This document shows, piece after piece, positions 1 to 11,563 of a stretch of 64,000 nucleotides of DNA (positions are counted from its first letter, which is position 1; each line of letters starts with the position of its first letter). Below the pieces are notes generated by a model that saw only the letters and a program-made list of their open reading frames with translations, had not been told where the DNA came from and made no database searches. The position numbers were made by a program, and so were the translations under genes. Source of the DNA: Macrostomum hystrix (lineage: Eukaryota > Platyhelminthes > Macrostomidae); contig CATNEN010000038.1 in the NCBI GenBank assembly GCA_950097015.1, positions 16,610,001 through 16,674,000 on the forward strand. The letters are read 5' to 3'.

Positions 1-492
1 GCACGATAAATCAATGAGCAGATAGAAGAAAATCTGCTTAAAATACATAAAACCTTAGACCAACCCCAAAACTACATTAGCACATGATTTTGAAGGAAAT
101 TTAGTTAAAATAAGACAGCTCCAGTACAAAAGTTACGTTGAGCATGAGTATAGTTTTAATTGGCATGCCTAAATTAAAAGCCCATATCAATATACTTTTT
201 AACATGAATAAATACATTTAAATTCTTTGACAAACAAATTAATGTGACAATGTGATAAAGTTCATGATCTGTAATATTTAACTAAATTTTAACACACTTG
301 CATACTTAACTATGTTAAGTAGTAGTATGATGAGCGAATCAACTGATAATGAGTGTAATAACCGCGAAATTGTTTTTTTTTCAATTAAAATAATTCTGCA
401 CAAAAAACCTTGAATAAGAAACATATTCGAAATATGTCAAACTGGTTGTAAACCAGGGAGATCGGCTTAAAAAATATATTAAAATCCTTTCT
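1..492. other. 3' flank of the DPP8/9-like gene
   Basis: AT-rich sequence downstream of the peptidase stop codon (the gene reads leftwards). I see no coding region, no SINE and no tandem repeat. It probably holds the 3' UTR and poly(A) site, but no single poly(A) signal stands out. Confidence 0.5.
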
Positions 493-3400
493 TCAAAGAT
501 TCTGGCACAGAAAGTGCATTAGGCAGGTCTCGAAGTGATCCTTCGACTGGCTGGTTCGTAGTCCGTGACGTTCGCTTGGATAAATCTGCAAGTGAAAAAC
601 AGCGACTCGTTTCAGGTACATCAGGTTAAACAATCCACTGTCAAATACAGCCAAACCAACTGTAATCTACTGTCAAATACAGCCAAACTAACTGTAATCC
701 ACTGTCAAATACAGCCAAACTAACTGTAATCCACTGTCAAATACAGCCAAACCAACTGTAATCTACTGTCAAATACAGCCAAACCCACTGTAATCTACTG
801 TCAAATACAGCCAAACTAACTGTAATCCACTGTCAAATACAGCCAAACCCACTGTAATCCACTGTCAAATACAGCCAAACCCACTGTAATCCACTGTCAA
901 ATACAGCCAAACTAACTGTAATCCACTGTCAAATACAGCCAAACCAACTGTAATCTACTGTCAAATACAGCCAAACCCACTGTAATCTACTGTCAAATAC
1001 AGCCAAACTAACTGTAATCCACTGTCAAATACAGCCAAACTAACTGTAATCCAATGTCAAATACAGCCAAACCAACTGTAATCCACTGACAAATACAGCC
1101 AAACTAACTGTAATCCAATGTCAAATACAGCCAAACTAACTGTAATCCAATGTCAAATACAGCCAAACTAACTGTAATCCACTGTCAAATACAGCCAAAC
1201 CAACTGTAATCCACTGTCAAATACAGCCAAACCAACTGTAATCTACTGTCAAATACAGCCAAACCCACTGTAATCTACTGTCAAATACAGCCAAACTAAC
1301 TGTAATCCACTGTCAAATACAGCCAAACCCACTGTAATCCACTGTCAAATACAGCCAAACCCACTGTAATCCACTGTCAAATACAGCCAAACTAACTGTA
1401 ATCCACTGTCAAATACAGCCAAACCAACTGTAATCTACTGTCAAATACAGCCAAACCCACTGTAATCTACTGTCAAATACAGCCAAACTAACTGTAATCC
1501 ACTGTCAAATACAGCCAAACTAATTGTAATCCACTGTCAAATACAGCCAAACCAACTGTAATCCACTGTCAAATACAGCCAAACTAACTGTAATCCACTG
1601 TCAAATACAGCCAAACCCACTGTAATCCACTGTCAAATACAGCCAAACTAACTGTAATCCACTGTCAAATACAGCCAAACCAACTGTAATCCACTGTCAA
1701 ATACAGCCAAACTAACTGTAATCCACTGTCAAATACAGCCAAACTAACTGTAATCCACTGTCAAATACAGCCAAACCAACTGTAATCCACTGTCAAATAC
1801 AGCCAAACTAACTGTAATCCACTGTCAAATACAGCCAAACCAACTGTAATCCACTGTCAAATACAGCCAAACTAACTGTAATCCAATGTCAAACACAGCC
1901 AAACTAACTGTAATCCACTGTCAAATACAGCCAAACTAACTGTAATCCACTGTCAAATACAGCCAAACTAACTGTAATCCAATGTCAAATACAGCCAAAC
2001 CAACTGTAATCCAATGTCAAATACAGCCAAACCAACTGTAATCCACTGTCAAATACAGCCAAACCAACTGTAATCCACTGTCAAATACAGCCAAACTAAC
2101 TGTAATCCACTGTCAAATACAGCCAAACTAACTGTAATCCACTGTCAAATACAGCCAAACCAACTGTAATCCACTGTCAAATACAGCCAAACCAACTGTA
2201 ATCCAATGTCAAATACAGCCAAACTAACTGTAATCCACTGTCAAATACAGCCAAACCAACTGTAATCCACTGTCAAATACAGCCAAACTAACTGTAATCC
2301 ACTGTCAAATACAGCCAAACTAACTGTAATCCACTGTCAAATACAGCCAAACCAACTGTAATCCACTGTCAAATACAGCCAAACTAACTGTAATCCACTG
2401 TCAATACAGCCAAACTAACTGTAATCTACTGTTAAATACAGCCAACAAGTCTCCTCCCAAATACACTGACCAGTAAACTGTAGGGTTTGCCGGCCGCAAC
2501 TAGCTTATTTAACAGCATTGCAGTGTGATAAAAGTGCACATTCTCGTCAATGCTGCCGTGAACAATGAGTAGCCGATTGGCATCGCTGGGATAGCCGGAC
2601 ATTCTATCGCTGTTGATAGCGCTGGAAGTGTTATAGCAGCCAGCCGGGCCATCTGGTAGGCCCATGTAGCGCTCGGTGTAGGCCGTGTCGTACAGTTCCC
2701 AGTCGGTTACTGGGGCGCCGGCGATGCCGACTTTGTAGACATTGTTGAAATCTCGCATGCCTAGCAGGGTGAGATAGCCGCCGTAGCTCCAGCCAAACAG
2801 GCCGACTCGGTTCAAATCGATGCAACCGAATTTTTTAGCGGCAAATTGTAAGCCGGCTACCTGATCTGGCAATTCAACGCCGCCCAGACGATGATGAACT
2901 TCGGCTGCGAAATCTCGTCCGCGATTATCTGAGCCGCGATTGTCAACAATAAGAACGCAGTAGCCAAAGTAGCACGCCTTGGTGACTCGGTGGAAGTTAA
3001 ACCTAAGAATGAACGACAGCCGTTGGTAAGGCGAATTTAAGATTCGATTGAAATAACTTGGAAAGAGTGTCTAACAGGTGTTAGATATAAGGAGCACGGT
3101 TTGAAGAGTATCTAACAGGTGTTAGATATGAGGAGCACGGTTTGAAGAGTATCTAACAGGTGTTAGATATAAGGAGCACGGTTAGAAGAGTATCTAACAG
3201 GTGTTAGATATAAGGAGCACGGTTATAAGAGTATCTAACAGGTGTTAGATATAAGGAGCACGGTTTGAAGAGTGTCTAACAGGTGTTAGATATAAGGAGC
3301 ACGGTTAGAAGAGTATCTAACAGGTGTTAGATATGAGGAGCACGGTTTGAAGAGTATCTAACAGGTGTTAGATATAAGGAGCACGGTTAGAAGAGTATCT

Positions 3401-6400
3401 AACAGGTGTTAGATATAAGGAGCACGGTTATAAGAGTATCTAACAGGTGTTAGATATAAGGAGCACGGTTTGAAGAGTATCTAACAGGTGTTAGATATAA
3501 GGAGCACGGTTTGAAGAGTGTCTAACAGGTGTTAGATATAAGGAGCACGGTTAGAAGAGTATCTAACAGGTGTTAGATATAAGGAGCACGGTTTGAAGAG
3601 TATCTAACAGGTGTTAGATATAAGGAGCACGGTTAGAAGAGTATCTAACAGGTGTTAGATATAAGGAGCACGGTTTGAAGAGTATCTAACAGGTGTTAGA
3701 TATAAGGAGCACGGTTTGAAGAGTATCTAACAGGTGTTAGATATAAGGAGCACGGTTTGAAGAGTGTCTAACAGGTGTTAGATATAAGGAGCACGGTTTG
3801 AAGAGTATCTAACAGGTGTTAGATATAAGGAGCACGGTTTGAAGAGTATCTAACAGGTGTTAGATATAAGGAGCACGGTTTGAAGAGTGTCTAACAGGTG
3901 TTAGATATAAGGAGCACGGTTAGAAGAGTATCTAACAGGTGTTAGATATAAGGAGCACGGTTTGAAGAGTATCTAACAGGTGTTAGATATAAGGAGCACG
4001 GTTTGAAGAGTGTCTAACAGGTGTTAGATATAAGGAGCACGGTTTGAAGAGTGTCTAACAGGTGTTAGATATAAGGAGCACGGTTAGAAGAGTATCTAAC
4101 AGGTGTTAGATATAAGGAGCACGGTTTGAAGAGTATCTAACAGGTGTTAGATATAAGGAGCACGGTTTGAAGAGTATCTAACAGGTGTTAGATATAAGGA
4201 GCACGGTTTGAAGAGTATCTAACAGGTGTTAGATATAAGGAGCACGGTTTGAAGAGTGTCTAACAGGTGTTAGATATAAGGAGCACGGTTAGAAGAGTAT
4301 CTAACAGGTGTTAGATATAAGGAGCACGGTTAGAAGAGTATCTAACAGGTGTTAGATATAAGGAGCACGGTTAGAAGAGTATCTAACAGGTGTTAGATAT
4401 AAGGAGCACGGTTTGAAGAGTATCTAACAGGTGTTAGATATAAGGAGCACGGTTTGAAGAGTATCTAACAGGTGTTAGATATAAGGAGCACGGTTTGAAG
4501 AGTATCTAACAGGTGTTAGATATAAGGAGCACGGTTATAAGAGTGTCAAACGGGAAATGATCGGATAAGACATTAGGTAGTAGATCTCAGCAACTCACCC
4601 AACAAATGTGTTAGTGACCAATTGCACGTGAGGACCACCGTATACATACTGCAGAGTAGGATACTGCCTACCGGGCTGATAGTTGAACGGCCTAAACATC
4701 AGGCCGTACAACAGTTGACCGCCAGGCCCAGTGAACTCAAAGTATTTCGGCTTTAAGAAGAAATTATTGCAACCGACAGCTTTAGTCAGTAGAGCCAGAG
4801 TTGGCAGGCTGTCGTTGATGCTCAGACTGCACAGTTGGGCTTCGGGCGAATGATGCGAACAGTGCACAGTTAGTAGGGCCACTTTCTGCTCCGCGAATAC
4901 TAGTCCGGTGCAAGTCTTTGGCAGAGCTAGTTTATTAGGATTAGTAGAGAAAGACTCGGTGTTACGATAAGCGTCAGTGAGCACCTCGACTCGACTGCCG
5001 TGATTAGGCTGATACTTAACACGGCATAGTTGGACACACCTGGTGAATTAAATAAACTAATCAAATTAAAAATATAAATGTTTTTATAGATAATCAATTC
5101 GGTTTTGAAAGAAAAATTTCCCGAATAAAAATATACACTAGTTGATAATTTACTAACACGAGATTATTTAGTTAATGGGATTACTTAAACCTGAGTATTA
5201 GTTAATATTAATATCCCATAAATAAAAAAGTTAAAAATTAATCAAAACTACAAATATTTATAATTTGTTATTGATCGGATTTACTTTATAAATTACTCGA
5301 TGGGATAAACTTGGATTCATCCTCGGTGGGATACTCGGTGGGATAAACTTGGATTCATCCCCTAGATACTCGGTGGGATAAATTTGGATTCATCCCCTAG
5401 ATACTCGGCGGGATAAATTTGGATTCATCCCCTAGATACTCGGCGGGATAAATTTGGATTCATCCCCTAGATACTCGGCGGGATAAATTTGGATTCATCC
5501 CCTAGATACTCGGCGGGATAAATTTGGATTCATCCCCTAGATACTCGGCGGGATAAATTTGAATTCATCCCCTAGATACTCGGTGGGATAAATTTGGATT
5601 CATCCCCTAGATACTCGATGGGATAAACTTTAACTACTCTATCGGATAAATTACTCTGAGAAAATTCCTCTGTAGGGTAATTTACTACCTGGGATAAATT
5701 AGTTCATGCAATAATGAAGTATGTGGGATAATTTAATGTATGCGATAACTTTATTATTTAGTAAAATAACTCGATGATTGATTAATTATTATATGATTAA
5801 TAATAATTGATTACACCTGCCCAAATTGGGCCAGATGTGCAGCCGACAGCACAGTCGCAGCTAATGCGCGGCGCATCTGAAGGCTGCGTACGGCTGTTCA
5901 GTCCATGGACTGGGGAGACGTCACACCCACCTTCAATTATCCCAGCTAATGCTGGTACCATTTAACAGCTGGGTGAACTGAAGCAATGCAGAATTAAGTG
6001 TCTTGCTAAAGGATACAAATTGTTTCAGTGGAGTCGGGAATCGAACCTCCGACCTTCAAGTCGTGAGTCCGACGCTCTAACCACTAGGCTACAACCTCCT
6101 GTGGTGAATTCAATGATAGAATTCACACAATGAGATTAAAAGTCTCACCTAGGATCCAAAATAGTACTATTAAAGTACAACCAACCAGTCGCCACATCAA
6201 CAGACAAGAGATCGGATTGCACCTGCCAATTGCCAAATGTTATTTGTCTCCTATGGGATTTGGCTTGCGAATCGCCGGGCAGCCAGGAGCAGGTCACGTG
6301 ATACAGGTGTCGAAAGCCGCTCTCCTCGCTGGCCCAGATTAGGCTGGCTGTTCTGTCCGCAGTAGATACAGACAATGGCCGGAGCAGGTCGTGCACCTCG

Positions 6401-9206
6401 ATCCAACGATTCGGCGGCGCGGTCTCTTCTAGCAGGCTCACTGACGGCTGCTGATTGGCGCCTTCAACTGGCAGGTAAGCTAGCAATCTAAGCGAATCCT
6501 GACTGCGGCTCATAGCCTGAACTAGGAGAGCCTCGCCGCCTGTAGTCCATTCAACTCGGACCAGGTATTCGCCTAAATCAAGGCCGCTGACTGGCTCAGA
6601 TGAGCAGGATAAATTATTGTCGGCGTCGCTAATGACGCGAACGCGGGTAAGGCGCGACACAGCATTTGGGGTGCCGGCTCGGGGATAAGAGAATTTGTCT
6701 GTCTCCAGGCCGCCCTTTAACGGGTCGACAATGTTGATCGACTGCACCTGGGATTCGTCAACAATTTCTACAATCAGATCAAAGCTGGCCGAATCTGTTG
6801 AACAATTGGAAGCCGGACGCCACCAGAAGCCGTGGAAACGATCAAATTCTTCTTGAACGGCGAAGGGCGGAAGTCCCGCCGAAATGCTCTTGGAGCTGTT
6901 GGACAGGTCGCAGGCCTGCGAAACAGACCGCCTTGCGAGATTAGCGAGCTTTAGTATAATGTTCTTACATTCTTTTGCTACACGTTATCCTATTAATCAG
7001 CTACCTGTCAATTAATCAGCTACCTGTCAATCAATCAGCTACCTGTCACTCTATCATTTAGCTACCTGTCAATCTATCATTTAGCTACCTGTCACTCATC
7101 ATTTAGCTACCTGTCACTCATCATTTAGTTATCAATCACTCTTTTATTAAGCTACCTGTCACTCTATCATTCAGCTACCTGTCACTCTTGCAATCAGCTA
7201 ATTGTCACTCCATCCCTCAGCTAGCCGTCACTCCATCCCTCAGCTAGCCGTCACTCCATCCCTCAGCTAGCCGTCACTCCATCCCTCAGCTAGCCGTCAC
7301 TCCATCCCTCAGCTAGCCGTCACTCCATCCCTCAGCTAGCCGTCACTCCATCCCTCAGCTAGCCGTCACTCCATCCCTCAGCTAGCCGTCACTCCATCCC
7401 TCAGCTAGCCGTCACTCCATCCCTCAGCTAGCCGTCACTCCATCCCTCTGCTAGCCGTCACTCCATCCCTCAGCTAGCCGTCACTCCATCCCTCAGCTAG
7501 CCGTCACTCACCGCAACAATCTGGCCGCTATCCAGACTGATGCAATAAACGTTTCGATCAGCAGCGTAGGCGGCTATCCTAGTGTTTTGAGGGCACAAAG
7601 CTAAATTCAGTGGCGAATGCGGCACTTCAATGCCGATAGGATTTAATTCTTCGTCCTGATTGGCGGATAAATTATCGATTAAATGGAATACAAAGTTCTG
7701 ACAGGCGAACACAATAGTACCGCTGGACGCGTCGAGATCGTAATCAACAATGCCAGTCGAGAATGATCTCTTGCGCTCCTGCAGTAGTTCCTCTTCGCGG
7801 GACAGCCCTCGACTCCCGCCAGATACAATCTGACTATTGATGCTTGCCAGGTTCAATAATCTTTTTGAGACATTGTTGGTAGGAAGCGCCGATGATGTCA
7901 CATCATCCGGATTCTGCTCAGATGCCGCCGACAAATTTGCTGGGTCTACATCGACGCACCAGAGAGTCTGGCCGAGAAAATCGTTAGCAACTAGATAGTA
8001 GACTCGAACTCGCGACCGACCAGTCGACTTATCTACGTAAGCGCGAGCTCGAGGTTTAGCCACGCTGCGCCAAGCGTATTGGCTGAGCTTGGTGCGCAGA
8101 GTGCTGAGTAGGCGAGCAACCTGAGTATGAGAGCGATTGAGAATTATGAAACATGGGATCTGGAAATGAGACTAGCTGTACCTAGGGATCTGGGAATGAG
8201 GCTAGCTGTACTTAGGGATCTGGAAATGAGGCTAGCTGTACTTAGGGATCTGGGAATGAGGCTAGCTGTACTTAGGGATCTGGGAATGAGGCTAGCTGTA
8301 CTTAGGGATCTGGGAATGAGGCTAGCTGTACTTAGGGATCTGGGAATGAGGCTAGCTGTACTTAGGGATCTGGAAATGAGGCTAGTTGTACTTAGGGATC
8401 TGGGAATGAGGCTAGCTGTACTTAGGGATCTGGGAATGAGGCTAGCTGTACTTAGGGATCTGGGAATGAGGCTAGCTGTACTTAGGGATCTGGGAATGAG
8501 GCTAGCTGTACTTAGGGATCTGGGAATGAGGCTAGCTGTACTTAGGGATCTGGGAATGAGGCTAGCTGTACTTATGGATCTGGGAATGAGGATAGCTGTA
8601 CTTAGGGATCTGGGAATGAGGCTAGCTGTACTTAGGGATCTGGAAATGAGGCTAGTTGTACTTATGGATCTGGGAATGAGGATAGCTGTACTTAGGGATC
8701 TGGGAATGAGGCTAGCTGTACTTATGGATCTGGGAATGAGGATAGCTGTACTTAGGGATCTGGGAATGAGGCTAGCTGTACTTAGGGATCTGGGAATGAG
8801 GCTAGTTGTACTTAGGGATCTGGAAATGAGGCTAGCTATACTTAGGGATCTGGGAATGAGGCTAGCTGTACCTAGGGATCTGGAAATGAGTCTAGCTGTA
8901 CCTAGGGATCTGGAAATGAGGCTAGCTGTACCTAGGGATCTGGGGCTGATGCTAATTTTACCTGCGGGTCTAGGAATGTTGCTATATTTTCCTGAGGATC
9001 TGGGAACTGCGATTATTCTAATAATATTTTAATCAATACGAGTATAGCACCTGTTCAAAGCTGAATCGACCATTGGTTTGCAGTTCTTCTTCAATCTGGA
9101 TTTGGCTAGTCCATTGTTTAGCCCAGTCCTGAGAGGCCGCTGAGCCACTGTCAGAAGCAGTCGCTGCAGTTGCACTACTACTAACAACAGTAGTAGAATC
9201 GCTCAT
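493..9206 (-). CDS. DPP8/DPP9-like: Dipeptidyl peptidase 8/9-like serine peptidase (S9B family), six exons
   Basis: Cytosolic prolyl dipeptidase that removes N-terminal X-Pro dipeptides. Exons in gene order: 9206-9051, 8120-7512, about 6948-6149, 5039-4599, 3002-2471, 585-493. Intron phases are 0, 0, 2, 2, 0 and match at every junction. The spliced frame is 2631 nt (876 aa), close to human DPP8 and DPP9. The double-Glu substrate loop QEEFDRF is in exon 3. Catalytic Ser741 lies in GWSYGG, Asp821 in GSIDENVHF and His853 in the last exon (YPSERHG), so the triad is complete. No signal peptide or membrane anchor is visible, which fits DPP8/9 rather than DPP4. The exon 3 acceptor is uncertain: 6915 has a better pyrimidine tract, is also in phase and would remove 11 residues. 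The exon 1 donor (GTGCTA) is weak. Each intron holds its own minisatellite. Confidence 0.93.
633..2447. repeat. 32-bp minisatellite filling DPP intron 5
   Basis: About 57 head-to-tail copies of a 32-bp unit containing ctgtcaaatacagccaaac. Variation is limited to a few positions (taactg/caactg/ccactg, atcc/atct, cact/caat). The array occupies nearly all of the intron 586-2470, stopping 23 bp from the donor and about 47 bp from the acceptor. Units are so alike that recent expansion or homogenisation is likely. Confidence 0.97.
3056..4547. repeat. 41-bp minisatellite filling DPP intron 4
   Basis: About 36 copies of a 41-bp unit built around the imperfect palindrome atctaacaggtgttagat (7-bp arms, 4-nt loop), followed by ataaggagcacgg. 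Variation is confined to ttt/tta before gaagag, gaa/taa and tatc/tgtc. The array fills most of the intron 3003-4598. Confidence 0.97.
5300..5640. repeat. 35-bp minisatellite in DPP intron 3
   Basis: About nine copies of a 35-bp unit containing actcggcgggataaatt and attcatcccctagat. The outer copies are degenerate and the central ones nearly identical. It shares intron 3 (5040-6148) with a SINE at 5797-6099. Confidence 0.93.
5797..6099 (-). mobile_element. SINE family 1, near full length
   Basis: On the minus strand this begins with a tRNA-like head: A box tagcctagtggttagag and B box ggttcgattcc, with gtcggactcacgacttgaa between them. A conserved core follows (the complement carries cagctgttcagtccatgg and gtgtcttgctaaagga), and the 3' end is an attattatt tail. 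Copies at 25068 and 52822 are nearly the same. It lies in DPP intron 3. Confidence 0.88.
6985..7511. repeat. Two-part minisatellite (about 19-20 bp, then 23 bp) in DPP intron 2
   Basis: From 6985 to about 7200 there are degenerate units around agctacctgtcaatcaatc. From about 7205 to 7511 there are about 13 near-perfect 23-bp units containing cagctagccgtcactccat. The last unit runs directly into the 5' splice site of exon 2, so the splice donor is continuous with the array. Confidence 0.93.
8150..9000. repeat. 30-bp minisatellite filling DPP intron 1
   Basis: About 28 copies of a 30-bp unit containing gatctgggaatgaggctagc and tgtactta. Because 30 is divisible by three, the plus strand reads as an open 10-residue repeat (MRLAVLRDLG). 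It lies antisense within intron 1 (8121-9050), so I treat it as a satellite and not a gene. Confidence 0.96.
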
Positions 9207-10478
9207 GCCGTTTTATCGAATCAAATAAGAACTCGATTTTTGTCTATTTTGTCAATTATTTTGAGGCAAAGTTTCCTGGAAATATTATTATTTACTAGTT
9301 ATAACGAAACATAAACTAATTTTTCTGTGTATAAGGCTAGACAATACTATTCTTAATACGAAATAATAAGAATGAATGTGAAGAGAGAAGTTATGTTAAC
9401 ACGAAAAAACCTATATTTCTTGAATTTTTTGTTGAGCAGTTGTTAAGTTAAATTCATGTTCAAACCTTAGTTAACAGTCACAACAAAACCAAATCAACGA
9501 AATTTGTTAAAATGATAACGAACAACAAAAACTATATCACAATTTTAACACAACACAAAGAGTCTAGACAAAAAAAACAAAGAAACAACGAGACTCTAAT
9601 GGATAATGTGCGATCTGTAAGAATAAAGCGATCAGATCTAGAGACATTGTGACAATAAAAACAGACAGATAAAAAGTTCTTGTGTACATGGCAATACATG
9701 AGAAACAATAAAAATTCGCTGATATGCTTTAACTGTAAGTAATAAATCGAATTCAATTCGGTTGTAAAGCTAAAACTATTGATAAAAATAACGGATTTTT
9801 TCAGGAAATTCCATTGTAATTCCATTGCAGCTTAGTGATGTAGAGCTTCAGATTCAATACCGAGAGGTTCGGAGTTCGAATCCCAGCCAAAGAGAGAAAA
9901 ACTGTATCATTTAGCAAGACACTTTATTCCCTCGTGCTTCAATTTGCCCACGTGTCATGGACAAAACAGCTATTCTATCGATTCTATTTATAAGATTCTG
10001 TTTTAGTGCCCAAGAGAATATTAAATAAAATAATAACAAAGAAGCAATATAGCATTAACAATGATCAAGAATGATATATCTTCGTTGATTGCAAATCAAG
10101 AATCAAAATAATGTTATTATCGTTAAACAAATTTTGTCCAAGACTAGTCTAAACTGTTTATAAATTTAGAACTGATATAAAAGATACAAAACTAATCATA
10201 AAAATGATAAAGAATGATCATTAAAAGATTGGCTGTTAATGTCAGAAAGTAGTGCAAAAAAACATCAAATAAAAAATTGTAAATAAAAAATCTGAATATG
10301 CTTACCGAATAACAGCAATCAAGCGGGTAAAACAAGACACAAAGCAACTGAAAGTGCCTGCACCGAAACACAATCTCATTGGAATAGATAAGGAAATTTC
10401 TTACGCCTGAATGAATTACTGACATTGAATTTATAATGCGGGCTTTGTAACAAATTATTTGATTGAGATTTCTTAGCA
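9207..10478. other. Intergenic, upstream of the DPP8/9-like gene
   Basis: AT-rich DNA between the DPP start codon and a foldback element. It contains a diverged SINE at about 9826-10005 and no convincing exon. Short open frames here have no recognisable protein features. The DPP promoter should lie in its left part. Confidence 0.5.
9826..10005 (+). mobile_element. Diverged SINE family 1 relative
   Basis: Contains a degenerate tRNA-like head with B-box-like gttcgaatccc, followed by agcaagacactttattccc, which matches the gcaagacac segment of the SINE 1 core. The distal half and tail are not recognisable. Confidence 0.5.
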
Positions 10479-10537
10479 GTGGAAAGACCTTGGGGTATTT
10501 AAAATACTAACTTTTTCATTTTTTGTATCTCCTAAAG

Positions 10538-11563
10538 CAGGGGTCGGCAAACTCCGGCCCGCGGGCCAGATCCGGCCCTCGAAGCTCCCAAATCCGGTCC
10601 GTTGCCCCTTCCAACACATACAGTATCCTGTTTAATCTCTCTCTGATCTGGAGATGGAGAGTCTCATACACTCCTCGGTCTCTTCTGTAATGTGTCTTAT
10701 CTCTCCTCTGTCTCATGTCTCCCTGGCTCACTCTTCTCTGTCCCATCTCTTCTTTGTCTCATCTCTCCCCTGTCTCGTCTATCCCGTGTCTCATCTATCG
10801 TGTACCTCATCTCTTCTCTGTCTCATCTCTTCTCTGTCTTATCTCTTCCCTGTCTTATCTCTTCCCTGTCTCATCTCTTCCCTGTCTTATCTCTTCCCTG
10901 TCTCATCTCTTCCCTGTCTCATCTCTTCCCTGTCTCATCTCTTCCCTGTCTCATCTCTTCCCTGTCTCATCTCTTCCCTGTCTCATCTCTTCCCTGTCTC
11001 ATCTCTTCCCTGTCTCATCTCTTCCCTGTCTCATCTCTTCTCTGTCTTATCTCTTCCCTGTCTCATCTCTTCCCTGTCTGATCTCTTCCCTGTCTCATCT
11101 CTTCCCTGTCTCATCTCTTCTGTCTCATCTCTCCTTGCCTCATCTCTTCCCTGTCTCATCTCTTCTCTGTCTTATCTCTTCCCTGCCTCATCTCTTCCCT
11201 GCCTCATATCTTCCCTGTCTCATCTCTTCCCTGTCTCATCTCTTCTGTCTCATCTCTCCTGTGCCTCATCTCTTCCCTGTCTCATCTCTTCCCTGTCTTA
11301 TCTCTTCCCTGCCTCATCTCTTCTCTGTCTTATCTCTTCCCTGCCTCATCTCTTCACTGTCTCATCTCTCCTGTGCCTCATCTCTTCCCTGCCTCATCTC
11401 TTCTCTGTCTCATCTCTTCCCTGTCTCATATCTTCTCTGACTTATCTCTTCCCTGTCTCATCTATCTCGATCCCGTTTCTCATATTCGAACAGTTAATGC
11501 GGCCCGCTGTCGTCTTTTAGGTTCTCTCTGTGGCCTGCACGCTAATAAGTTTGCCGACCCCTG
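10538..11563. mobile_element. Non-autonomous hAT element with a 16-bp minisatellite core
   Basis: The ends are caggggtcggcaaact and its complement agtttgccgacccctg, typical of hAT elements of the Charlie/Ac type. It is flanked by a perfect 8-bp target duplication tcctaaag (10530-10537 and 11564-11571). The interior is an array of ctgtctcatctcttcc units. No transposase frame is present, so it must be mobilised in trans. Confidence 0.93.
10655..11480. repeat. 16-bp minisatellite inside the hAT element
   Basis: About 50 units near ctgtctcatctcttcc, with substitutions (tcat/ttat, ctgt/ctgc) and a few short deletions. A 16-bp period repeats as 48 nt, and the unit lacks stops in all three plus-strand frames, which gives three long overlapping Ser/Leu-rich open frames. 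These are artefacts of the repeat. Confidence 0.95.

Noticed and set aside
633-2447. Possible CRISPR-like array
   Set aside because: Repeats are directly adjacent without unique spacers, and the DNA is an animal intron. It is a minisatellite.
5797-6099. tRNA gene candidate (complete A and B boxes)
   Set aside because: The tRNA-like part is the head of a SINE present many times with the same core. The cloverleaf is not intact and a poly(ATT) tail follows.
8127-9032. A 301-aa plus-strand frame with decapeptide repeats
   Set aside because: It is the 30-bp minisatellite of DPP intron 1 read on the wrong strand. The period is divisible by three and the unit lacks stops.
9532-10425. Phe/Tyr-rich minus-strand frames
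   Set aside because: The composition is that of AT-rich non-coding DNA, and part of it is a diverged SINE.
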